Positions 17,253-24,285 of a stretch of DNA of 64,000 nt are shown here, in pieces. How positions within the stretch are numbered: the stretch's first letter is position 1; each line of letters opens with the position of its first letter. Source of the stretch: Hymenobacter crusticola (lineage in GTDB: Bacteria > Bacteroidota > Bacteroidia > Cytophagales > Hymenobacteraceae); contig NZ_MTSE01000004.1 of NCBI RefSeq assembly GCF_002154225.1, positions 372,001 through 436,000 of the forward strand, in the 5' to 3' direction. Below the pieces are notes generated by a model. The model was not told where the DNA came from and did no database searches. It saw only the letters and a list, made by a program, of their open reading frames with translations. A program made the position numbers and the translations under genes.

Positions 17253-18469
17253 TGGACTCTTTACGACGAGATTTTCTCAAGAAAACAGGCATCTTAACCA
17301 GCAGCCTTCTCCTGCCTGGCGGACTCATGGAGGCCGTGGCCGCGCCAGCCGCTGGCAAGCTGCGCATCGCCGTTATTGGCTGCGGCGACCGAGGCACGGG
17401 ACTCCTGAAGATTTTGCAAGACTTGACGGATAAGTTTGAGGTAGCTGGCTTGTGCGACGATCTGCCGTTCCGTTTGCGCGACGCGCAAAAGATTGGGGGC
17501 ACTGGCAAAGCCAAAACCTACACCGACTACCGCGCCCTGCTCGACAACAAAGCCATTGACGCGGTTATCATCTCGGTGCCGCTGAACATGCACTTTCAGG
17601 TTGCCAAGGATGCCTTGCTGGCCGGCAAGCAGGTGTATTTGGAAAAGACCATGACCTATAACATTCCGCAGGCTATGGAACTGGTGCAGCTGGCGCAGCA
17701 GCGTCCTAACCAAACCTTGCAAGTAGGCCACCAGTACCGCTACTCGCCGCTGTACTACCGGGTGAAGGAGATGATCAAGCAGGGGTACCTAGGCAAGGTG
17801 ACGCAAATCGACTGCCGCTGGGACCGGAATGGCAGTTGGCGGCGCCCCGTGCCCGAACCTAGCTTGGAGCGGAAGATCAACTGGCGCATGTACCGGGAGT
17901 ACTCGGGTGGGCTAGCGGCCGAATTGCTGTCGCACCAGATGGACTTCATCAATTGGGCTTTCGAAACACACGCGGATGAGGTGTTCGGTACCGGCGGCAT
18001 CGACTTCTACAAGGACGGCCGCGAAACCTACGACAACGTGCAGGTGATGGTGCGCTACACCAACGAAGGCATGGTAGGCAACTTCGGCGCCACCTGCGGC
18101 AACGCCCGCGACGGCTATTTGTTCAAGCTCAAAGGCACCAAAGGCACCATTTCGCTGCTGGTCGATGAGGGCGTGTACTACCCTGAAAAAGAAACCTTGA
18201 AGCAGTACGGTACCGTGGATGGCGTGACCGGTGCCACCAAAATCACTTGGGATAAAAATGGCGGCTTGCCTATTACGACCGGCGTGGAGCCGCTGAAAGA
18301 TGGTTCCTGGTACGCACTAAGCGACTTCTACCGGGCCGTGAATGAGAAGAAGCTGCCCGATTCGAATGTTTTCACCGGGGCACGCGCCGCTTGCACGGTG
18401 CACATGGCCAACCAAGCCATTTACAATCACTCCATCGAAAAGTGGCACCCGGAGTACAACTTTACCTAG
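17252..18469 (+). CDS. Gfo/Idh/MocA family oxidoreductase with ApbE flavinylation motif
   Basis: 405 residues. A Tat leader (LRRDFLKKTG, 4-13) is followed by the Rossmann motif IAVIGCGDRGTG (39-50). The family EKP motif is EKT here (131-133; Lys132 kept, Pro lost); SHQMD (227-231) keeps the conserved His. Residues 323-329 are DGVTGAT, a perfect match to Dxx(S/T)GAT, the sequence in which ApbE esterifies FMN to the last Thr (Thr329). The start codon overlaps the apbE stop by one base, implying coupled translation. Inferred role: exported sugar dehydrogenase carrying covalent FMN, perhaps to pass electrons from bound NAD(H) to an envelope acceptor. The motif might instead be chance. Confidence 0.9.
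   Translation: MDSLRRDFLKKTGILTSSLLLPGGLMEAVAAPAAGKLRIAVIGCGDRGTGLLKILQDLTDKFEVAGLCDDLPFRLRDAQKIGGTGKAKTYTDYRALLDNKAIDAVIISVPLNMHFQVAKDALLAGKQVYLEKTMTYNIPQAMELVQLAQQRPNQTLQVGHQYRYSPLYYRVKEMIKQGYLGKVTQIDCRWDRNGSWRRPVPEPSLERKINWRMYREYSGGLAAELLSHQMDFINWAFETHADEVFGTGGIDFYKDGRETYDNVQVMVRYTNEGMVGNFGATCGNARDGYLFKLKGTKGTISLLVDEGVYYPEKETLKQYGTVDGVTGATKITWDKNGGLPITTGVEPLKDGSWYALSDFYRAVNEKKLPDSNVFTGARAACTVHMANQAIYNHSIEKWHPEYNFT
18218..18238 (+). other. predicted ApbE flavinylation site DGVTGAT
   Basis: Codons 323-329 of the GIM oxidoreductase encode Asp-Gly-Val-Thr-Gly-Ala-Thr. The known ApbE target consensus is Dxx(S/T)gAT with FMN attached to the final Thr (codon at 18236-18238). No other protein read through in this window has the full motif, and the gene is coupled to apbE. 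Confidence 0.55.
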
Positions 18470-18476
18470 GATAGAA

Positions 18477-18560
18477 ACGCGAAAATCCGTTCCGCCACGG
18501 AGGCAGCGCATTCCGGTGTTTGGATACGCACTGCCCCCGTGGCGGAACGGATTTTCGCGT
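18477..18560. terminator. long hairpin between convergent GIM and NIPSNAP genes
   Basis: Perfect 24-bp arms (18477-18500 and 18537-18560) enclose 36 bases that can extend the stem further (GGCAG at 18502-18506 with CTGCC at 18531-18535). It starts 8 bases after the GIM stop and ends 18 bases before the NIPSNAP stop, acting as a bidirectional terminator. Confidence 0.8.
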
Positions 18561-18577
18561 TACTGAATTACCTAGGC

Positions 18578-19384
18578 CTAAATATCAGAGTAAGTAGCAG
18601 GATGCAGCAAAAACACATCCATGTGCTGCATGTTGTTGGCGTACTCCGGCATGGCTTTCATTTTTGCCCACTCTGGGTCGGCGCCGAATGTCTTCCAATG
18701 CGCTTCCTGGTCCGCTTTGTTTTCGAAAGCAGATAGATACATCAGGTTCGGCATCTTGCTGCCGGACACTACTTGGCCGCAAAATACCGTATTGAAGTTC
18801 AGGCGTTTGAAGATGCCGATTTCGCCGTTGTTGAACTGCGCCACTTTATTTGCGTGGAGCTTTTCGGAGGCGCTTTCGTAGCTGCGCAACTCATACACGC
18901 GCTCCGCCGGTCCTGATTTCAAGGCAGGTAGGTGCAAGCTAGGCATGCTGGTGAAGGCGAGCATCGACACGCCTTCCATGCGGCTGTACACCGGCTTATC
19001 GAACGCCGTGTTCACGTAGTCTTGCGCGGCAGTTTGATACTGTTTGTCTTTCTCTAGGTCCGTATCGATCTTCAAGTATTGCTCCGCAGAAGTGCACGGG
19101 ATAAAGACAAAAACGAGCTGTTCGGTTGGGGCAGGCGCGCTGGCGTCCGTGCTGGCAATGGGCTTGAACACGCCAACTTTGCCGATGCCCGCCCGGTGCA
19201 GCGCGGGCAAGTAAGCTTGTTGCAGATAAGTATCAAGGCGTTGTTCCTGCTCCTTGGTTTGCAGGTGATAGATTTTGAGCTGGTAAAACTCGCGCTTTGG
19301 TGCCGCCCCGCTGCTGCGCAAAGGACTGCCTAGCCCGAAGAGAATAAGCGAGAAAAGAAGCAAAGTAAATTTGAGGGACTTCAT
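18578..19384 (-). CDS. NIPSNAP family protein, secreted
   Basis: 268 residues with a signal peptide (ends near SSGAAP, about 28). Two NIPSNAP ferredoxin-like (dimeric alpha/beta barrel) domains follow: the first begins REFYQLKIYHLQT (about 31) and the second VYELRSYESASE (about 166), with PNLMYLSAFENKADQEAHW in the C-terminal half. NIPSNAP proteins resemble small monooxygenase and isomerase folds but their reactions are mostly unknown. In Bacteroidota they often sit in loci with GIM oxidoreductases. It converges with the GIM gene and is divergent from GH3. Confidence 0.88.
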   Translation of the reverse strand: MKSLKFTLLLFSLILFGLGSPLRSSGAAPKREFYQLKIYHLQTKEQEQRLDTYLQQAYLPALHRAGIGKVGVFKPIASTDASAPAPTEQLVFVFIPCTSAEQYLKIDTDLEKDKQYQTAAQDYVNTAFDKPVYSRMEGVSMLAFTSMPSLHLPALKSGPAERVYELRSYESASEKLHANKVAQFNNGEIGIFKRLNFNTVFCGQVVSGSKMPNLMYLSAFENKADQEAHWKTFGADPEWAKMKAMPEYANNMQHMDVFLLHPATYSDI

Positions 19385-19486
19385 GAAACGAATGAGTTAG
19401 GTTGGGTGAGTTGGGTTATGATGTTTGGAAAAAGCGCGCGAGCTAGGAAGGTGAACCAGCGGTTCGCTGCCGAAAAGCTCATATCA

Positions 19487-19496
19487 CAATCGATTG
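19487..19496. promoter_or_regulatory. LacI/cre-like operator upstream of GH3 (site 1)
   Basis: CAATCGATTG is a perfect 10-bp palindrome with the same spacing and central CG as the AAACGTTT sites. It lies about 215 bases upstream of the GH3 ATG and about 100 bases upstream of the NIPSNAP start. Confidence 0.45.
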
Positions 19497-19535
19497 CATC
19501 GGTTTTTTCCGACTTAATAGCGCTAGTTTACTTCT

Positions 19536-19546
19536 AAAACGATTGC
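19536..19546. promoter_or_regulatory. LacI/cre-like operator upstream of GH3 (site 2)
   Basis: AAAACGATTGC combines the left half of the AAACGTTT sites with the ATTGC right half of site 1. Its centre is 49 bases from that of site 1, close to five helical turns, so the two could be bound together. Confidence 0.4.
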
Positions 19547-19710
19547 AGAAGCAAGGATGGCGGCTACTTTAGAGCAGTTCTTGGAGGTGCACTGCACTAC
19601 TAACGGCCACGATAGAAGCTGCGCGGAGTAGCAATTTCTTGCCGCTATCCGCTTCAGCGTCGGAGGAGCTAGGTAGGCAAGCGCACCTACACTTTCACGA
19701 TTACTAACAA

Positions 19711-22413
19711 ATGAACAAACCCGTAATCGCCTTGGCGCTGTTTGCTCTCACAGGCGGAATTCAACAGCATAAGCAACCAGGTAAACCTAGCACGACGGCT
19801 TCCACTAAGAAAGCTAGCAGGCTAGAAGACTTACCGTTTCGTAACCCCGACCTCCCCCTCGACCAGCGAGTAGATGACCTAGTAGGCCGCCTGACGCTGC
19901 CGGAAAAGGTGTCGCAGATGCTGAACGCCTCCCCAGCCATCGACCGGCTCGGTATTCCGGCCTACAACTGGTGGAACGAAGCCCTGCACGGCGTGGCGCG
20001 CACGAGCATGAAAACCACTGTGTTTCCCCAAGCTATTGGCATGGCGGCTACCTTCGATAAGCAGGCTATGCTGAAGATGGCGACCATCACCTCCGATGAA
20101 GCGCGGGCCGTGCACCAAGAATATGTGCGTCGTGGGGAGCGAGGGATTTACCAAGGCCTTACGTTCTGGACGCCGAACATCAACATCTTCCGCGACCCGC
20201 GCTGGGGACGGGGCCAGGAAACGTACGGCGAAGACCCTTACCTGACGGGGCAGCTAGGTTCGGCACTGGTGAAAGGCTTTCAGGGCGACGACCCTAAGTA
20301 TTTGAAGATTACGGCCTGCGCCAAGCACTTCGCCGTGCACAGCGGGCCCGAGCCCTCACGCCACGAGTTTAACGCCCAGATCAGCGACTATGACTTGTGG
20401 GACACGTACTTACCGGCCTTCCGCGACCTGATTGTGGATGCGAAAGTGGCCGGCGTGATGTGCGCCTATAACGCTTACGCTAGTCAGCCCTGCTGCGGCA
20501 GCGACAAGCTCATGAACGACATCCTCTATAGTAAATGGAAGTTCAAGGGCTACGTCACCTCCGACTGCGACGGCCTGAACGACTTCTGGCAGCACCACAA
20601 AACGGACCCCGATGCGGCCACGGCCGCGGCTAATGCCGTGCTACACGGCACCGATATTGAGTGCGCCACTGGCAAGCTGTTCACCTACAACTCACTGCTA
20701 GAATCCGTACAGAAGAACCTGATCACGGAGAAGCAACTCGATGTATCCGTGAAGCGGCTTTACAAGATTCGCTTCCAGCTTGGCATGTTCGACCCGGTGG
20801 AGCGCGTGAAGTATGCCCAGATTCCGATGAGCGTGGTGGAGAGCCAGCCGCACCAGGCGCACGCCCTCACGATGGCCCACGAATCTATCGTGCTGCTGAA
20901 GAACGAGAAAAACACGCTGCCCCTGCGCAAAGACATCAAAAAAGTTGCGGTGCTAGGTCCGAACGCCAACAACGAAAGCGTGCAGCTCGGCAACTACAAC
21001 GGTTTCCCCACCGACATCGTTACGCCGCTCGAAGGCATCAAAGCCAAAGTAGGTAAGAACACGGAAGTGACGTACATCCAGGGGGTTGACTACGCGAGCA
21101 ACACCGTGTATGAAGCTTTTGACATCAACAAAAACCTAGCGTACAACGGGCAGAAGGGTTTTCGAGCCGAGTACTTCAAGGGTACAAACCTGGAAGGGCA
21201 ACCCGTAGCCACGGTGATGGAAGCCGGATTGGACCGCTACCTGGCCAACACGAAAATGGAAATCGTGAAAGGGCTTCCTTCCGAGAATGTATCGGCGCGT
21301 TACATCACTACGTTCACCCCAGATAAGTCGGAGGAGCTAGCCCTGCAAATTACCGGCGACGACGGCTACCGCTTGTACGTGGACAACCGCGTGGCGATTG
21401 ATAATTGGAACAGCCGCGGGGTATCAACCAACCAATACGTTATTAAAGTGACGGCTGGTCAGAAGATCGACCTCAAGATCGAGTACTTCCAGGCGGTAAG
21501 CCGCTCCATTCTGAAATTCACCGGCGCGCACATCGTGCCCATGAACGCGCAGAACATCCTAGCCCAAGTGAAAGACGCCGACGCGATTGTATTTGTGGGC
21601 GGTATCTCACCTAGGTTGGAAGGCGAGGAAATGAAGGTGGACGTGGAAGGCTTCAGCGGTGGCGACCGCACGAGCATTGCCCTGCCGAAAGTGCAAACCG
21701 AGCTAATGAAGGTGTTGCAATCCTCGGGCAAGCCCGTAGTATTTGCCATGATGACGGGCAGCGCCATTGGCTGCCAATGGGAAGCGGCTAACCTGCCGGC
21801 CGTCCTCAACATTTGGTATGGTGGCCAAGCTGCCGGTACTGCGTTGGCCGATGTACTGTTCGGCGACTACAACCCCAGCGGTCGTCTGCCGGTCACGTTC
21901 TACAAGTCGGAAAGCCAACTGCCAGCCTTCGACAACTACAACATGGATGGGCGCACGTACCGTTACTTCAAGGATACGCCGCTGTATCCATTTGGCCACG
22001 GCCTGAGCTACACCAGCTTTAAGTACGGCAACCTGAAAGCGGCGCCGAAGCCGCAAACCGGTAAGCCCGTTAGCGTGAGTGTAGACGTGCAGAACACTGG
22101 CCAGCGCGCTGGCGACGAAGTGGTGCAGCTTTACGTGCGCCACCCCGACGCGAAAGGGCGCGTGGCGCTGCACGCTTTGGAAGGTTTTCAGCGTGTGTCG
22201 TTAAAGCCGGGCGAGAAGAAAACGGTGCAGTTCACACTTACGCCGCGGCAGCTATCCTTGCTCGATGCCAAGGCGCAACGCGTAGAGCAGCCCGGCCGCG
22301 TGCAGCTATTTGCCGGTGGCGGGCAGCCGCTCAGCCAAGACCTAGCAGCCGGCCGCGTGCTGAAAGCCGACATGACGCTCACGGGCACCGCCGTTGTGGT
22401 AGATAAGCCGTAG
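19711..22413 (+). CDS. GH3 beta-glycosidase with inserted PA14 domain
   Basis: 900 residues. The GH3 N-terminal barrel includes NWWNEALHGVARTS, CAKHFAVHSGPE (KH motif) and YVTSDCDGLND with the likely nucleophile Asp285. The SDCDG form is typical of the beta-xylosidase/arabinosidase/glucosidase branch. The GH3-C domain (KKVAVLGPNAN) is interrupted by a PA14 domain (about 475-620, FRAEYFKGTNLEG to LKIEYFQ), then resumes, ending with a fibronectin-III-like domain (PVSVSVDVQNTGQRAGDE). The N-terminus is hydrophobic and signal-like, so periplasmic action is likely. Two LacI/cre-like sites lie upstream. It releases terminal sugars from imported oligosaccharides; exact sugar unknown. Confidence 0.92.
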   Translation: MNKPVIALALFALTGGIQQHKQPGKPSTTASTKKASRLEDLPFRNPDLPLDQRVDDLVGRLTLPEKVSQMLNASPAIDRLGIPAYNWWNEALHGVARTSMKTTVFPQAIGMAATFDKQAMLKMATITSDEARAVHQEYVRRGERGIYQGLTFWTPNINIFRDPRWGRGQETYGEDPYLTGQLGSALVKGFQGDDPKYLKITACAKHFAVHSGPEPSRHEFNAQISDYDLWDTYLPAFRDLIVDAKVAGVMCAYNAYASQPCCGSDKLMNDILYSKWKFKGYVTSDCDGLNDFWQHHKTDPDAATAAANAVLHGTDIECATGKLFTYNSLLESVQKNLITEKQLDVSVKRLYKIRFQLGMFDPVERVKYAQIPMSVVESQPHQAHALTMAHESIVLLKNEKNTLPLRKDIKKVAVLGPNANNESVQLGNYNGFPTDIVTPLEGIKAKVGKNTEVTYIQGVDYASNTVYEAFDINKNLAYNGQKGFRAEYFKGTNLEGQPVATVMEAGLDRYLANTKMEIVKGLPSENVSARYITTFTPDKSEELALQITGDDGYRLYVDNRVAIDNWNSRGVSTNQYVIKVTAGQKIDLKIEYFQAVSRSILKFTGAHIVPMNAQNILAQVKDADAIVFVGGISPRLEGEEMKVDVEGFSGGDRTSIALPKVQTELMKVLQSSGKPVVFAMMTGSAIGCQWEAANLPAVLNIWYGGQAAGTALADVLFGDYNPSGRLPVTFYKSESQLPAFDNYNMDGRTYRYFKDTPLYPFGHGLSYTSFKYGNLKAAPKPQTGKPVSVSVDVQNTGQRAGDEVVQLYVRHPDAKGRVALHALEGFQRVSLKPGEKKTVQFTLTPRQLSLLDAKAQRVEQPGRVQLFAGGGQPLSQDLAAGRVLKADMTLTGTAVVVDKP

Positions 22414-22419
22414 TGGTAG

Positions 22420-22485
22420 CCCAGGGTTAAAAGGAGCAGCGCTCCTCTGCAATTGCGGAGGGGCGCTGCTCCTTTTAACCCTGGG
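22420..22485. terminator. long hairpin between convergent GH3 and flavoprotein genes
   Basis: Perfect 23-bp arms (22420-22442 and 22463-22485), with an inner CCTC/GAGG extension, form a hairpin of 66 bases. The right arm covers the last three codons and the stop (22475-22477) of the minus-strand gene, and the left arm starts 7 bases after the GH3 stop. Confidence 0.8.
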
Positions 22486-23557
22486 GTGTGTCGCTTTTAC
22501 TGGCTTCTTGCATTTCAGCTACCAGCACCCGCATGAGTTCGGTGGCGGGCAAGGCGCGGGCTAGAGCTACACCTTGCCCAGCCCAGTGTGCTGCAAAATC
22601 GGTGGGCGCGCCGTGCTGCTTGGCGGCGGCTATCAGGAGCTTGCCGGCGTCGTAGGCTTGCGGATAAGGTGCTATTGCGGGGTGGCCAGGCTGGTCTATT
22701 TCGCGCACGAATCGGTTAATCAAGCCGCGCGCCGGCCGCCCGGAGATGGTAGCAGTAATGGCTGTGAGGGGCGGTGGGCTTTGCAGCAGCGCGGCGCGAT
22801 ATATCTCATCAGCCGCCGACTCCGGACAAACTACGAAAGCGGTACCCATCTGAGCCGCTACGGCACCTAGGCGCCGCACGGCCGCAATGCCAGCGCCGTC
22901 CATAATGCCGCCCGCTGCTACTACCGGAATGCGAAGCTGTTGCACTAGCAAACGCGTGAGAGCCAGGGTACCTAGGCCAGCATCGCCTTGCTCGGGCTCG
23001 AACAGGCCACGGTGCCCGCCTGCTTCCACGCCCTGAGCCACGACCACATCTATGCCTGCGGCTTCCACCGCTTGGCCCTCAGCTAGAGTTGTGGCGGAAG
23101 CTAGCAGTGTGGCCCCCGTAGCCCGGAGGGCAGCTAGCTGGTCGGCTGTAGGGAGGCCGAAGTGAAAACTAATAACGGGCGGACGCGTTTCGAGCAACAG
23201 CGCCAGCATAGCCTCGTTTTCGACGAAGCTTTGATACGGGGCGGGGAGACTCGTGGGCGGCGCGCTACCTAGCTCCATGAAAAAGGGACGCAGATAGTCC
23301 AACCAACGACTCTCGCGCGGCACGTCCGTTGAGCTAGGGCGGTGGCAAAACACATTAACGTTAAACGGCTTATCGGTAGCGGCGCGCGTTTCGGCTATCA
23401 TCTGCCGCACTGCCTCTACCGACGAACCACCTACCGCAACGGAGCCTAGCCCACCCGCGTTGGATACCGCCGCCGCTAACCTAGGTGTAGCTGTGCCCGC
23501 CATGGGTGCTTGAATAATCGGGTAGGTAAGGGATAGAGTAGAAGAAAGCGAAATCAT
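22475..23557 (-). CDS. NAD(P)H-dependent flavin oxidoreductase / nitronate monooxygenase family
   Basis: 360 residues with a TIM-barrel FMN fold. YPIIQAPMAGTATPRLAAAV (12-31) is the signature N-terminus; VVVAQGVEAGGHRG is the AGGH loop carrying the catalytic His of nitronate monooxygenases; PVVAAGGIMDGAG and LGAVAAQMGTAFV bind the FMN phosphate. Members oxidise alkyl nitronates such as propionate-3-nitronate, or reduce quinones or act in fatty-acid metabolism. It is a single gene, convergent with GH3; its stop lies within the terminator hairpin. The exact substrate is not determined. Confidence 0.9.
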   Translation of the reverse strand: MISLSSTLSLTYPIIQAPMAGTATPRLAAAVSNAGGLGSVAVGGSSVEAVRQMIAETRAATDKPFNVNVFCHRPSSTDVPRESRWLDYLRPFFMELGSAPPTSLPAPYQSFVENEAMLALLLETRPPVISFHFGLPTADQLAALRATGATLLASATTLAEGQAVEAAGIDVVVAQGVEAGGHRGLFEPEQGDAGLGTLALTRLLVQQLRIPVVAAGGIMDGAGIAAVRRLGAVAAQMGTAFVVCPESAADEIYRAALLQSPPPLTAITATISGRPARGLINRFVREIDQPGHPAIAPYPQAYDAGKLLIAAAKQHGAPTDFAAHWAGQGVALARALPATELMRVLVAEMQEASKSDTPQG

Positions 23558-23947
23558 GATTCTGCGAAGAACAAAGAGGTACTACTGAACGAGGCGTTGC
23601 AAAATAAAGCTGGTAAAATGCAGCTGCCTTCTACATTCTTTTAAAGCTAAAAAACAGAGGCTGTTTTATACTCCAAGTTAGAATTAATATAAAATTAAAA
23701 AGATTATATTCTATTTGTAATCAGCGCTATAGGTCGTCGTTATTTCTTTTGCTAGGTTGGATAGGATTATTGTAAACGAGTCAAGTTCATGTCACTTATC
23801 GCACTATAGCAATCCGTATCTGAAGTAGCCCCGTAGGTTTCGGCTTTGCTGGCCTGATCTTAGCGGATATGCTTTTTCAGACGCAAACTCCATCCTTGGC
23901 TTAAGCCACAGTAAAGTTATTATCGTCCTATTTAGCGCTTTATCAAG

Positions 23948-24193
23948 TTGACTCCAGATCCCCTCCTGATCTATCGTACCCACGGGTACCGGGTAGAAGT
24001 GCTGCACCACATTGGGCATTGTCAGCTCACGCGCGCGCATCATGCGGCCGCCGAGGATGTCTATATTGCCACTTGGGGTGCCTACAAAGTGACGGCCAAA
24101 AGCGCTGATCTGGCACTGGCGCAGCTCCGTGAGTGGCGGCGCGTAGAACAATTATACGGCCGGTTCTGGCCCCGTGAGGATGGGCAGTGTTAA
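23948..24193 (+). CDS. hypothetical small protein
   Basis: An 81-codon frame with no ATG; TTG at 23948 or an internal GTG would have to start it. The middle (DVYIATWGAYKVTAKSADLALAQLREW) looks protein-like and ends with a clean stop 43 bases before a terminator. A minus-strand frame of 115 codons (23804-24151) overlaps it but reads less like a protein. Not recognised; it may be a degraded gene. Confidence 0.35.
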   Translation: MTPDPLLIYRTHGYRVEVLHHIGHCQLTRAHHAAAEDVYIATWGAYKVTAKSADLALAQLREWRRVEQLYGRFWPREDGQC

Positions 24194-24237
24194 TCGAATA
24201 GGTAGAACCTCGTAGCGTAGCGGCAGCCTACTACATA

Positions 24238-24268
24238 AAAAAGCCCCGCCTTAATGGCGAGGCTTTTT
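24238..24268. terminator. bidirectional terminator before the pao operon end
   Basis: A 13-bp stem with one mismatch (24238-24250 with 24256-24268), flanked by A5 and T5, lying 18 bases past the stop of the minus-strand molybdopterin subunit. Confidence 0.8.
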
Positions 24269-24285
24269 GTGCTATTGGGCGCTGA

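Larger units (their letters stand above)
19385..19710. other. divergent NIPSNAP-GH3 intergenic region
   Basis: 326 bases holding the promoters of two divergent genes and two LacI/cre-like sites (19487-19496 and 19536-19546). No coding frame was seen. Confidence 0.5.

Noticed and set aside
23804..24151. 115-codon minus-strand frame
   Set aside because: Composition is unlike a protein, and it overlaps a more plausible plus-strand frame and AT-rich spacer.
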